A stretch of DNA of 64,000 bases, taken from positions 29,459,456-29,523,455 of the forward strand of contig OZ024875.1 in assembly GCA_964017185.1 (NCBI GenBank), given 5' to 3'. The DNA is from Rugalucina vietnamica. Lineage: Eukaryota > Mollusca > Bivalvia > Lucinida > Lucinidae. Under the pieces are notes generated by a model. The model searched no databases, was not told the DNA's origin, and saw nothing but the letters and a program-made list of their open reading frames with translations. This document shows, in pieces, positions 1-19,810 of this stretch (the first letter of the stretch is position 1; each line of letters begins with the position of its first letter). The position numbers and the translations under genes were made by a program.

Positions 1-1536
1 TAAACTTGTTTGACTAGTATGGTCATATGCATGTATTTAGCCCCAGGGCAGGGTCAGAACCGTCAGATAGGATCAATTTTATTTTCAGAATCATAGATAT
101 TCTGTCCACTGGCCCATTTCCAGGAATTTTTTCCTTCAATGACATTTTAACACTTTACTGCATATGCGACCAAGCTGACAACATGCTGTAAAATAGGTCA
201 AGGTCATCACAGGGTCATAATTTATGTACACATTGTAGTACTCTAGAACCCAATGCTATATGCCAAGCTTTGTTGAAATCAGTCCACCGGTTCCAGAGAT
301 TTGAAGATTTTTGAAGGGTTTTTACCATATGGCAACCATCTTGGTCATGTGACCTGGATTATTTACGTACACACTGGTCCCCCTTCCTATAGATGCTTCA
401 TATAAAATTTGGCTTTTATTGGGAAAACGATTTCAGAGATCTTTAAATATTATAGTAACATACATGTATATTGCCCCAGCGTGGGGACAAACCAACCCCT
501 AGGGACCAATTTTTTTCAAAATCACAAATCTTCAGTCCATGTGCCCCTTCAAGTTTTTCCCTTCAAATGACATTTAAACAATTTTTCCTACTCAAATGCA
601 TGGGCGACCTAAGTTGACCTTGCCGTAAAATAGGTCAAGGTCATCATAGGGTCATGATTTATATAAACTTTGTAGAGCTCCCCTCCCTGATGCTTCATGC
701 CAAGTTTCAAAATCATAGGCCTTCTGATTCTTTAAAGGTTTTTGCTATTTATAGTCATGGCAGCCATCTTGGTCATGTGACCATAACCATTTATATAAAC
801 TTTCATTCCCCCTTCCTAATGATGCTCCACATAAAGTTTGGCTTTGATTGGCCAAGTGGTTTCAGAGATGTTTGAATATTAAGGTCATATACATGTAAGC
901 ATATAGCCCCGGGGCAGGGGCAGACAACCACCTGGTGACATTTATTTTTCCATAAAACATAAATCTTTAGTCCAGTTGTATACCAGCAAGCTTCTCCCCA
1001 TTTAATTACATTTTACTAATTTTACCCATTCAAATGCATTGATGACCTAAGTCGACCTTGCCATAAAATAGGTCGTGGTCATCCCAGAGTCTTGATTTAT
1101 ATAAACTTTGTAGAGCGCTGCTCCTCTCCCTGATGCTTCATGCAAAGTTTCAAAATCATTTCACCCATTCAAATGCACTGACGACCTAAGTCGACCTTGC
1201 CATAAAATAGGTCGAGGTCATCCCAGAGTCTTGATTTATATAAACTTTGTATGTAGAGCTCCTGTCCCTGATGCTTCATGCCAAGTTTCAAAATCATAGG
1301 CCCTCCAGCTCTGGAAAAGATTTTAAAAGGTTTTTGCTATTTATAGCCATTACAGCCATCTTGGTCATGTGACCTGGACCATTTAAACAAACTTTCGTTC
1401 GCCCTTCCTAAGGATGCTCCACATGAAGTTTGGCTTTGATTGGCCAAGCTGTTTCAGTGGAGAAGATCTTTGAAATAATTGTGAATGACCGACGACGGAT
1501 GGAGCATAGTATACCGTTAGCTCACCTGTGAGCTAA
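1..1536 (-). mobile_element. Pearl/HINE-like non-autonomous element (family C), truncated by window edge
   Basis: Its 5' end is at the right: minus-strand AGCTCACAGGTGAGCT hairpin (about 1511-1530), then a short CCGTCGTC tract, then tandem units of several hundred bases that repeat the phrases AAATAGGTCAAGGTCATC, CATGTGACC and CCAAGTTTCAAAATCATAGG. It is the same family, in reverse orientation, as the element at 40139-43278. No coding sequence. Confidence 0.7.
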
Positions 1537-1694
1537 AAATGCTGTAACATTTCATGCTTGATTAGACATTTCATGCTTGATTAGATTCATGTACGAATTA
1601 CATGTTCTTGCCTACCAAAAACAAAATATAGGACTATCTTCAATAACGTGTCCATGTGGCAGCTCATAGCCATACCAGCTTCAACTATATGTAT

Positions 1695-2392
1695 AAGTAA
1701 ACATGAACTCCGCGGAGGTCGATATCACACCTGCATCGGGCAAAATAACTAAAAACATGAAATATAGGTCGAGTGCACCAGGTTAAGGTGAGTTCCCGGG
1801 GGTGAGTTCTGAAAGGGTATGTGAAGGACATTAACTATGCAAGGTTTCACACTCGCAGCTATCACTGATGCAGAAAAAAAAACTTTGACGTAAAAATTAA
1901 CAAAGTCAATGGACCATGAAATGTAGGTCAAGGTCAGCGGGTCAAGGTGTGTGCTTGAAGGGTATGTCAAGGACAATTACTATGCAAGGTTTCACACTCG
2001 CAGGTATCACTGATGCAGAGAAAATCAAACTTCGACGTAAAAACTAACAAAGTCAATGGACCGTGAAATATAGGTGAAGGTCAGTAGGTCAAGGTGCGTG
2101 CTTGAATTACTATGCAAGGTTTCACACTCACAGCTATCACTGATACAGACAAAACAAAACTTTGACGTAAAAATTAACAAAGTCATTGGACTGTGAAATA
2201 TAGGTCAAGGGCACCGGGTCAAGGTGCGTGCTTGACTGGTATGTCAAGGACAATTACTATGCAAGGTTTCACACTCCTAGCTCTCACTGATGTAGAGGAA
2301 ACCAAACTTTGACGTAAATGTTGAAGGACTGGACGTACGGACGGAAATTTGGACTCCTATATCGCACCCTGCTATAAGCAGTTGCGATAAAA
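1695..2392 (-). mobile_element. Pearl/HINE-like non-autonomous element (family F)
   Basis: Read on the minus strand it begins with a hairpin (ATCGCA ... TGCGAT with CTGCTTATAGCAG inside, 2392-2365), followed by a CCGTCCGTACGTCC tract, then about four tandem units of 120-155 bp sharing ATGCAAGGTTTCACACTC, and ends near the CTCCGCGGAG palindrome around 1710. No coding sequence. Confidence 0.6.
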
Positions 2393-2847
2393 ATAAGCAA
2401 TGACCAGGAACCATTGCAATCATAGTGACAATGGATGTCAGGGCAAGGATATACTATAAGCTCACCTTAGGTGTCAGGCGAGCTTTAATTGTAGAATTGA
2501 TATTTTTCATTTTATTGGAAATTTGCTCAGAATATACACATATGTAGACAGTTCAAAGCATTTACACATATCAGCACTCAGACTGCAAAAGCCCAGGATC
2601 TAACCAGTGAAACCTGGTTTACAAAGCAACTGACTTAACCACTGCACTGTTTTCAAAAGGCATCCTGGACCTAATCTGAGCCAATTTTATCAAGTTTTTT
2701 CTTGGGAAAACCTGAAAAATGTTTTCATGACCATAACCATCTCAAGGTAGAACAGACTAACGCGCTACAGTGTGTGTCCAATATGCCCAATATACTGTTT
2801 AACAGACAGGGAAGATACCAAAAACGAGACACAATATGTAGCCAGGG

Positions 2848-10600
<7,753 letters not shown>

Positions 10601-11117
10601 TTTAAAGTGGTGTAAAACACATCAAACAATTAGGTAACTGGTCAACTCTCACCCGAGGTAAATCGTGCCTAACTTTGACAATGTCCCTCATAAAAGGTTA
10701 ATATGAAATAAAGGCACACTGCCTTAGCCGCAAACACACACGCTAAACGGGCGACACGATTCCCCGGAATCACCGGAATCGCCGCGGAATCACCGGAATC
10801 ACCACCGGAATCACCGGAATCACCACTGAAATCACCGGAATCACCATCTATTTGGTATAGGAATATATTTAAATAAGGAATATTGCATTTGAAAGAATAA
10901 AATTTAATTTTAATCAATTATTAATGGACTTTTTTGGTGATTTCGATGAAGAATTTCAACCGTATTTGTACTTCCATAGCGTTATTGTTGACAAACATGT
11001 AGGTGGCTTGTTTATTCTTTGGACCTCATTATCAAAATAATTGATGCCCATTAAAATATTTTCATTATATTGAATTCACCAATTAATCAAGGTCAATGGT
11101 CAAAGATAATTTAGATA

Positions 11118-11281
11118 GAGTGGCCACCTATTGGGAAAATAGCTGCTCATTCGGCTTACGAAATGTTTTCATGGTATAAGCACCTGATTGTTGGTTTGGT
11201 TTTTTCCCACCTTGGTTTTTGGAGTGGGAGTCTTTTTCTGATTGGCCTTTTCCTGATCTTTGCCTACTTGTACCTTTTTTA
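11118..11281 (+). repeat. Solo arm of the foldback element family
   Basis: GAGTGGCCACCTATTGGG through TTTGCCTACTTGTACC matches the right arm at 17868-18031 and, in reverse, the left arm at 16381-16800. Third copy in the window. Confidence 0.75.
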
Positions 11282-11760
11282 GATTATAATGAAACAAAAT
11301 CGTGACTTGCGAGATCGTTTCATAGACGCACATGAAAATTTAAAAATGCAACATGCACAGAATGAATTAAATGAATGCAACAAGCGCTTTCCATAAAAAA
11401 CATGCATGCTCGTAAATATATCTAGAACGGACTAGACATGACTCACAAATTGCTGAGTGGGTCGTTCAACACACACAGAATGATCTAAATGATGCAATGT
11501 GCGCTTTTCCAAATAAACATGTACACTTGTATATATAGCTAGGACGGACTAGACCGAAATGGCTGACACATTGTTTAGTGGGTTGTTAAACATAGAATGA
11601 ACTAAATGAATGCAACGTGCGCTTACAAAATAAACATGGTTGGTTGTAATTATAAGGGTACGATATATTATCAGGTATAGGAGTTACATTAATTTCTAGA
11701 ATATAAAAACATGTTATATAAATGTATAGACCAAACACATAATATGTCTGCTAAACTTGG

Positions 11761-11981
11761 CTAAATGAAAATCACATTTCGAATCTGTGCACATTTGTGT
11801 CGATGATCTACGCTGCAGAACTTCAATTTTCGATTTTGCATGACATGTCTACTTTGCTACGGAAGTTGCATATAATACAGTGCATCTTGCAAAATAGATA
11901 TGTCATGCGAAAAAAGAAAATCCGTAGCATAGACCATGCACACAAATGTGGACACGGATTCGGTTGCGATTTTCATTTAGA
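11761..11981. repeat. Imperfect inverted repeat, about 220 bp
   Basis: CTAAATGAAAATCACATTTC ... CACATTTGTGTCGATGATCTACGCTGC on the left is mirrored by CCGTAGCATAGACCATGCACACAAATGTG ... GCGATTTTCATTTAG on the right, with scattered mismatches. A decayed MITE is likely. Confidence 0.55.
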
Positions 11982-13067
11982 CATTTTTTGACACACAGAT
12001 TATGGGTTTGATCTAGAATATAACTTGATATAGAATATAACTTGAGGCAAATATATATCACGGAGTTTTAAAACATAGCGAAATTTTGTTTAACTTATAC
12101 AAGGGGAGAAATAACAAAAAATGACCATATTTTTCAGATCTTTTTTTTTTTACTGTATACTTGAAAGACTGCAATTATCGATAATTAATACACACGTGCG
12201 AGGTACACGTGCTTGGCCACAACGTAATCCAATTAACATTAAAGCGGTACTGTCACAATAGGATAATCACCAATCAACAACCAGATGTCACTGGACGGAA
12301 CTTGAACAAAAGTATGTAAACTCAATAAAACAAATAAAAATCGGCATTATACATTCAAAGCTATCCTTTTGCAATCCAATATCATTTCGAAGTTTGCATA
12401 CTTTTATGGTGATTTTGGGAATCGTTTTATTTGAATCACGGATGATAGATTGAAGGCCGACTGTCGTAATTGAAGATGCGAAATAAATTTAAACATAAAA
12501 TTGAGAAAACGTTATGTCCTTAACATTTTAACTAGCGTATTTAGATACTCATTCAACAATTAAAGCCCGTGGTCTATAACATGGCTATATTATGAGTGAT
12601 TTTGGTGATTCCGGTAGGGAATGGTTAATTGGTCTGCCGGTCTTGAAGAAATCTTAATTAGTTCATGTACAGTCGGGAAAAGATATTTCCTTTATGTTTG
12701 ATGTATTCAAATAAAATATCAATTTAACAAGTGAAACAAAAAAAAAATGAATATTATTAGTGATTTGGATAATTTCAGTGGTGATTCCGGTGGTGATTTC
12801 GGTGAATGGTCTGTCGGTCGTAAAGATATCATAAAAAAAATCTATATAAAACAGGGAAATATATATATACTTTAGGTTTAAAATAGTCAAATAAGGTACC
12901 TAATCAACAATCCAAGCACTAAATTGCATTATTAATGGTGATTTTGGTAATTTCAGGGGTGATTCCGGTGATTTTGGTGGTGATTCCGGTGATTCCGGGG
13001 AATCGTGATACCGACGCTAAACCTTTTGCTAGAAACTTTTGTTGATTAACTTAATTTAATCGTTACC

Positions 13068-13130
13068 GTCATCGTCAAGTGAAGTATTGTCAATTTGGTG
13101 TGACACCAGTAAACCATTCAGACTCAGTGT
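13068..13130 (+). mobile_element. LINE 3' terminal fragment
   Basis: GTGAAGTATTGTCAATTTGG, then TGTGACACCAGTAAACCATTCAG, matches the LINE 3' end at 35169-35213 and the complement of 58500-58545. Only the tail is present. Confidence 0.55.
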
Positions 13131-13219
13131 CTATCCAGCTGTCCAGTGGGAGAATACCAGACTATTTTTATTTGATTTGAAGAAAATAGTTCTCAGCTCC
13201 CTGCTCCCTGGTTCACCAT

Positions 13220-14285
13220 TTAGGTGGGTGGAGGTTGGAGGCAAGTAGGTAGGTAGGTAGGTGGCTGGGTGGATGTACGTGGGTTGGTTGATAGATGTAG
13301 GCAGGTAGGTAAGACTGGTTGGTAGGTGGTAGGTCGGAGGGTGGAGGAAGACAGTTAGGTGGTTGGATGGATGAAGGTAGGGGTGGATGATTGGAGGTAG
13401 GTAAGAAGGTGGTAGGTAGCTAGGTAGTCAGGGGTGGAAGTACGTAGGTAGGTGGATGGTGGATGTAGGTAGATTAGTAAGGTATGTAGGTAGGTGAGTG
13501 GGTTGAGATAGATAGGTAGGTAGGTAGGTGGTGGGGGTAGGTAGGTAGGTAGGTAGGTAGGTAGGTAGATAGGTAGGTAGGTGGGTAGGTGGGTGTGTGG
13601 GTGGAGGTAGGTAGGTAGGTCGGAAGATAGGTAGCTGGATGTGATGAATGGGAGGTGGGTGTAGGTAGTTATATAGGTAGGTGGATGGGTGTGGGTAGGT
13701 AGGTAGGTAGGTAGGTATGTGGGTGTGTGGGTGGAGGTAGGTAGGTCAGAAGATAGGTAGCTGGATGTGATGAATGGGTGGTGGGTGTAGGTAGGTAGGT
13801 AGGTATGTTGGTAGGTAGGTAGGTGGGTGGGTGGAGGTAGGTAGGCAAGTAGGTGGGTGGGTGGGTGGATGTAGGTAGGTAGGAAGGTGGTAAGGTAGGT
13901 TAGTTGGTTGGTAGGTAGATAGGTGAGTAGGTTGAAATGAAGATGGGTTGGTAGAGGTAGGTATTTATGTAGGTAGGTGGTATGTAGGCAGATAGGTGGA
14001 TATGTGGGTGGAGAAAGGCGGGTTGGGTTTGTTTGAAGGTAGGTATGTAGGTTGATGAGTGACTGGAGTTGGGTGGATGGAGGTAGGCAGGTGGATGGGT
14101 ATTTGGGTGGAGGTAGGTGGGTAGATAGTAGTTGGGTGGATGTAGGTGAGTGGAGGTAGGTTGTCGGGTGTGTGTGCGGGTGGATGTAAGTATGTAGGTA
14201 GATAGCAGGTGGGTGGATGGGTGGGTGGAGGTAGGTAGGTGGGTGGGTGGAAGTAGGTGGGTGGCAGGGTGTATGTAGGTAGGTA
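13220..14285. repeat. GTAG/GGTG tetranucleotide satellite, about 1 kb
   Basis: Nearly continuous GTAGGTAGGTAGGTGG-type repeat interspersed with GGTGGATG variants. Long minus-strand open frames rich in Tyr, Pro, Thr and His come from translating this repeat and are not considered genes. Confidence 0.9.
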
Positions 14286-14389
14286 AACAAAAGGAATGTA
14301 AACTTTTATCAAAGATTGAAAAAGGTATAAATAATTTGGCTAAAAACCCAAACAAGAGGGTTTGGTGTGTCCTAGTGAAGGGTCTCCGA

Positions 14390-14530
14390 CTAATAGCCGA
14401 AACGACTGTTGGGACTGAAACGACACGTTGGTTGACAGGTCGAAACTACTTATGGGGCCGAAACGGCCTGTTACAGATGTTTGGGGTGTTCGAATCGAGA
14501 GAGAAACTATTCGCGTCCGAAACGTCATTT
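14390..14530. repeat. Spaced CGAAAC motif cluster
   Basis: Five occurrences of a CGAAAC/TGAAAC core, most flanked by short palindromic bases (for example GGCCGAAACGGCC), lie at about 14395, 14411, 14437, 14454 and 14513. A similar motif occurs in reverse at 21915 (GTCGTTTCGGCC). Function unknown. Confidence 0.4.
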
Positions 14531-14913
14531 TGTGGCTCGGTTTGCTCGGCTGGAACCTGAAACTGGAAAAAAACTCCGGTAAACCGTGTTACCTAGAGAC
14601 CAGAGATCGAAATCTGAATTTGTGAATTTTGCGTTTAATTTTTAAAAAAAAAATTTCACAGTTTGTAAACAAATTTGATCTGAAATAGGACCGGTGGAAG
14701 TACGTTTTATAAAGAAAAATGTATAGTCAAGAAAAGAAAAATAAAGTACAAATTTCCCGACATCTGAAATGTCGACGAAAATGGCCGTCCACAGCTTTTA
14801 CCATCCGGTTTGAACGATTCGCTTTGTTGATGATGTTGTTGTTGTTGTTGTTGCTGTTGTTGTTCTTATGTACACATGTAATCTTAAAGCAAACACATGT
14901 GTGTTTGCTATTA

Positions 14914-15937
14914 TATAGACTTGACTTCTACGGGATTAGAGAATCTACACATAAGTGGATCGACTCGTGGCTTTCTGAGCGCTCTCAAAAAGTGGTATTA
15001 GATGGACGTGCCTCAGATCCAGTCCCGGTTCTACCTGGTGTCCCACAAGGATCGGTGTTAGGACTGGTCATATTTCTTATTTTCATTAATGATCTTCTTA
15101 ACAATATCAGGTCATCTGTTCAGCTATTTGCTGATGATTGTGTTTTGTAGAGGAATATCAAGTCACCATTGGATTGTCAAATTTTACAAGATGACCTGAA
15201 TAGCTTGGCCAAATGGGAAACGGATTGGCAAATGAAATTCAATGTTAGCAAATGTCATTCAATGAGGGTGACACGGCTACATCCAAGCAGGCATATACAA
15301 TTCAATTACACACTACATCAGCAAACATTAGAACAGGTTCAGTCCGCAAAATACCTAGGTTTAACTATCACAGATGATCTTGAATGGGGTCAACATATTT
15401 CCGAAATTACATGCAAGGCAACTAAGACTTTGAATTTCCTTCGGCGCAATTTGGCACTGGCACCTAGGCATACTAGGGAAGTTGCATACAAAACATTGGT
15501 TCGGCCTCAACTTGAGTATGCAGCTCCTATTTCGCATCCCTATAATGAAACTCAGACTGCTAAGGTGGAGAAGGTGCAGAGGACTGCTGCTCGGTGGACC
15601 TGCAGGAGATGGAGGAACACCAGTAGCGTCGGTGAAATGCTAGACGAACTTGAGTGGCCATCCCTGGAGTCCCGCAGGGAGCGGTCCTCCTTAGCCTTCT
15701 TCTACAAGATACACTCCGATACAGTGCCTCTTGATAAAGACAAATACCTGACCCCGGCACCCAACCTAAGGCGTACTCGGGCATCACATGAATCACAATA
15801 CACAAGACCATTTGCCTATAGTGATGCCCTGAAAATTTCCTTCTTCCTAAGAAGTAAGAACTATTCCGATTTGGAATAGTCTCCCTTCTTCAGTGGTCTC
15901 ATCCAAGACCATTGAGGAATTTAAGGCTTATGTTTAA
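14914..15937 (+). pseudogene. Jockey/CR1-type LINE reverse transcriptase, 5'-truncated and broken
   Basis: C-terminal half of a non-LTR retrotransposon polymerase. The frame begins inside the RT domain (FYGIRESTHKW), passes GVPQGSVLGLVIFLIFINDL and the catalytic FADD motif (LFADDCVL near 15126-15147), then meets an in-frame TAG at 15148. It continues in the same frame from 15151 through KYLGLTITDDL and [13 protein letters not shown] one-base frameshift near 15870 separates it from the conserved end (WNSLPSSVVSSKTIEEFKAY, stop 15935-15937). Upstream at 14822-14864 is a TTG/CTG simple repeat. The element is a dead-on-arrival copy. Confidence 0.85.
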
Positions 15938-16464
15938 ACCATTGGCCCAGAGGCATGCATTTTAGTATGCCTCTCATCTATACCTTGTAAATAGTTTTAA
16001 TGGTCCACCCCAAATGTTCTTATTTCCCTTGACTAAATTCTAAATTTAGCCACCCACCCCACACCCGAGGTGATGATCAGAAATTGATCGACTCAGTATC
16101 AGAAGATAGATACATTGTTAGGGTCAAATTATCCATTTCTTGGGATGAATGCAGCATCTGGGTGATAAATGTCTTAATAGGGATGCTATGTACATTTTTG
16201 GATAAAAAAAATGAAAGGATCCTCCAGGAGAACTCTAGGAAGGGGGTTGGGGTTGGTATCCTGTAGCCTTCCAGTATGAAATAATGCTTCAACAGTCAGA
16301 GCCTCCCCTGAAATCAGTGAAATGACAAGAAGAGTTGCTCAGCATGAGCACGCACTGCATGATCCAGATTTACATGTTTTAGGCAAAGATCAGGAAAAGG
16401 CGCAATCAGAAAAAGATTCCCACTCCAAAAACCGAGGTGGGAAAAAACCAAACTAACAATCAGG

Positions 16465-16705
16465 ACCCAGTTGTTCAAAGCATCGTTAGCTTAACGATAT
16501 CGTTAAGACATAAATTTGTTAAGCAAATATCTGCTAAAGTAACAAATACACTGTTATTTTTTGTTGAAAAAATGTGAGAATCCTTTGCAGTGCAAAGGAT
16601 TCTCACATTTTTTCAACAAAAAATAACAGTGTATTTGTAATATTAATGTTTGAAATTTTAACGAAACGTTAACTAACGACGTCATTAGTTTTGAACAACT
16701 GGGCC
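16465..16705. mobile_element. Nested MITE with CCCAGTTGTTCAAA ends
   Basis: Terminal inverted repeats CCCAGTTGTTCAAA (left) and TTTGAACAACTGGG (right). The uninterrupted arm at 17932-17945 (GTACCTGATTGTTAG) shows the empty site, so CAGG (16461-16464 and 16706-16709) is the target duplication. Confidence 0.8.
16542..16638. repeat. Perfect 48-bp-arm palindrome inside the MITE
   Basis: Arms 16542-16589 and 16591-16638 are exact complements around a single central G at 16590; the centre reads CTTTGCAGTGCAAAG. Confidence 0.9.
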
Positions 16706-18378
16706 CAGGTACTTATACCATGAAACATTTCGTAAGCCGAATGAGCAGCTATTTTCCCAATAGGTGGCCACTCAGTTACCTTAACTTAACTAAAAATATG
16801 AAAACATACATAAGGCGCCAACAGCACAAAAATTTTAAACACCAAGACATAAAACAAAAAGAACCACCACAGAAGTATCGACTTGAAACGATCAGTAACA
16901 CAAAGTTACTGGCGGGCTTAAACCGGTTTTACAGGTACCTAACCTCACCCTCAGCTTCTGTAGTGATTCATAACATTTAGTTAGTTATTCGGTCCTTGTG
17001 GTGAAACCAGTTGTAGTGTGATGCGGCCAATATTATATGCCTTTTCTGCTACTAGCAGGAGAATGAACACTGGAGTAGAGTTGTTTCCCTTGTATTGCTG
17101 CAGAGCTATTGGAGTAAATATACGCTGTTTTTTTTTTTTTTTTTTTTTATTTTTCTTCTTTTTGACAAGAATGCACTGCTATAAGAAGAAATAAATGCAT
17201 TTTCCACAATATAAGCTGTATTTTAGTTTCATGGGTCTTTTGAATGTGAATTCCCTTAAATTTTAAAGGAAACTGTCTCAATTTAGCTCTTTTTCTGTCA
17301 TTTTGATGTCAAAATGTCACTGAAAAGTGTTGTTTGGCTCTGTATGTAGTATTATTGTCTCAAGCAGCAACTAGGAGAGGGCAAAAATGCAAATTAATAT
17401 AGGTTTGCCCCTACCATATTTTTCCATCATCAAGCAGTGCATGTGGCTTCGGCCGTAGTACCATTGTAAAATCAGCCCCAAGGTTGGAATATCCCACTTT
17501 TGACTTGCAAAATAACTAATATTTTAGTATGTCTGCCAATATGATGTTAAACAAAGATAATGTTTTCCATTTAAATCAAAACTGCAAGCTCAGGGTGAAA
17601 ATCTCTGTGACAGATATGATGTACTAGCATGGGGGTAGAAAATGACCAAAATATGGGGTGGGTGGGGTAATTGCATCACTGTAGGGTCCTTTAAATGCCT
17701 TCATCTGAAATGTTCTATTCAAGCAATAATACAATAATGCATTTAGGATTTCCTAAAATTTTCGAATTAATATGGTGTTCATTTCTGTGGTAATTTTACT
17801 TTGGCATTTAGTGCTACTCTACTTTGTTGACGCCTTATGTGTGTTTTCATATTTTTAGTTAAGGTAACTGAGTGGCCACCTATTGGGAAAATAGCTGCTC
17901 ATTCGGCTTACGATATGTTTCATGGTATAAGTACCTGATTGTTAGTTTGGTTTTTTCCCACCTCGGTTTTTGGATTGGGAATCTTTTTCTGATTGCGCCT
18001 TTTCCTGATCTTTGCCTACTTGTACCTTTTTGTGAAAATCTGATTTATTTCATTATATTGCTTCAGAAGGGGTAGGTTATTAAATTGAGATATTTGGGAC
18101 TAAAGGAGACAAAAACAAGTAAAAACATCACACAAGTTTATTCGAAAAACATTAAATTGTCATTTACAACACAGAACAAGAATTCCTTCAAAAAATGCGC
18201 AGTATAGGAGACCGGGAACTAATTATGTCAACATATCGAAGAAGTCAAAATCTGTGGGTTGCTCCGAGACTGTTATCTGGTAATGGAGGCATATGATTGG
18301 GTGATAATTGTGAACTAAAAATACTTTTTTTTTCTTTCTATCAACTGGAAAAAATATTTCTCTTCAAATTGGTACATA

Positions 18379-19379
18379 CAGGGTGTCCCAGATTACATGA
18401 TACATTTTAAAACTCTATAAAATGTTCAGTTCTTTTATTTTGGTACTGTTAAATGAGCTTAAATGATTGGTAATGTCTGAAAATTTTATTTTATAGCATT
18501 CTCAGCATTGTTCATTCTCAGCGGTGTGTTTTCTGAAGCATGAAAGAAAATGTCGCAAAAATGGGAAATTCGGCAATTTGACCAACTAAATATACTGAAA
18601 AATGATGTTTTAGGCCCCCTGCTTCAGGAGTTAAAGGAAAGTTCAATATCTAATGCATCAAACAAAACAATAGCATCTTCCAAAGACATTGGATGGTTTT
18701 GTTGTATTGCGCTCGCACCTAACTGTGTATACAGATCAAACAGAACATGTGGTATCAGCGGTTTCAATAGTGAAAAGTGGGTGTTGTAACAAAATTTGGT
18801 AGTCGTTTTGATAATGCATGTTTCAATGTGTTAAAGTAAATAGATGATCTTAATGGTATAAGTTGCCCTAAAAACAATACCGCAAGTATTATTTAACAGC
18901 ATCAAAACTGCAATGAGACGGTTACCATGGTAACAATATATGGCTTTTCAAAAAATTATGTGAGTGATGAAAACAAAAGTCAAAATGAACAAGGTGATGC
19001 TATAGATTTGATCTGGATAAAGATAGCAATGGAACACCATGTGAGACAAAATCTATGGCAAATAATAAAGCATACAATAGACATTTATAGTCGCAATCAT
19101 GAAGATATGAATATCAGTCCTACCCTGAAGAGTGGAAGGCTGCAATATGCATTATATAAAAAGCCAACTTTAGTAGCGAAATGGTGAAATTTCGAAAAAC
19201 AAAGTAACTTTTTAAAAAGCTATAGCTTGCTTTTCCCAAATTCGGAATCAAGCCAAAATGTGCCATGACATTATCTCTATATACACTGCAGTGATCAGCA
19301 AAAACAATCTGCAACATATCATTTTCGAGTCAAATGCTATTAGAATTTCAAAATGTATCATGTTTTCTGAGACACCCGG
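18379..19379. mobile_element. Mariner-like non-autonomous element, 1 kb
   Basis: Ends CAGGGTGTCCCAGATTACAT GATACATTTT and its near complement (AAAATGTATCATG ... TGAGACACCCGG) flanked by TA on both sides (18377-18378 and 19380-19381). TA duplication and GGTGTC-type ends are typical of Tc1/mariner. Two internal open frames (79 and 86 residues at 18550 and 18927) show no DDD/DDE catalytic pattern that I can recognise. Confidence 0.7.
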
Positions 19380-19535
19380 TAATTTACCACATGATGGACA
19401 TAAATTGTGTTTTTTCTGGTCCAAAAAGTAAAAATAGTGATTTTGAAAATGAGGTCAGGTGGGTTTTCCCAAAAATTGACAGCCATTCTTCAACATGCAA
19501 CAGCTGAGAAAAGAGCCGGTGATGGTATGTTTTTG

Positions 19536-19569
<34 letters not shown>

Positions 19570-19694
19570 TTCTTATCTATGTTTTGGCTTGAAATTCAGG
19601 TATATTTTGATGGCCCAAGTGTTACCTGGAATGCAGAATAAACTGTCAAAAGCAGGGATTTAGCATTGGAGCCTATGGGATAAATAATTAGCTC

Positions 19695-19810
19695 ACAGTC
19701 CCCACCAAAATACCAGCAGCGGATCGTTTGAATCCGGGTCACCTCGGCCTCGGGTCAAGTCGGCCCGGGTCAGCTCGGCCAGGTGAACTCGGCTGGGTCA
19801 ACTCGGCCTT
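19695..19810. repeat. Short GGGTCA-CTCGGCC tandem repeat
   Basis: About seven degenerate units of 12-16 bp built on CGGGTCAGCTCGGCC, much more GC-rich than the surroundings. Confidence 0.7.

Larger units (their letters stand above)
10749..13013. mobile_element. MULE-like element with minisatellite terminal repeats
   Basis: The ends are inverted: CACGATTCCCCGGAATCACC at 10754 and its complement ending at 13007. Inside each end are arrays of the nonamer GGAATCACC (10763-10855) and its complement GGTGATTCC (12600-12620, 12775-12810, 12950-13000). The 9-bp direct repeat ACGCTAAAC at 10740-10748 and 13014-13022 fits a target duplication of the length made by MULE transposases. No transposase frame seen; a 164-bp fragment of the foldback family lies at 11118-11281. 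Superfamily assignment is inference. Confidence 0.55.
16381..18031. mobile_element. Foldback element with about 200-bp inverted arms
   Basis: Left arm 16381-16822 (interrupted by a MITE at 16465-16705) is the reverse complement of right arm 17827-18031: AGGCAAAGATCAGG, CCACCTCGGTTTTTGG, CATTCGGCTTACGA, CCTATTGGGAAAATAGC and GTTAAGGTAACTGAG all occur in both. The central 1 kb has no recognised frame and contains a poly(T) run at 17130-17148. Confidence 0.75.

Noticed and set aside
10669..10917. 82-residue frame with Gly-Asp-Ser repeats
   Set aside because: Translation of the GGAATCACC minisatellite at an element end.
13355..14290. 311-residue Tyr/Pro/Thr/His-rich open frame
   Set aside because: It is the translation of a GTAG/GGTG microsatellite; overlapping frames are also open and no conserved domain or start context is present.
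18550..19187. Two frames inside the mariner-like element as a split transposase
   Set aside because: No helix-turn-helix or D,D(34)D/E pattern could be recognised in either.
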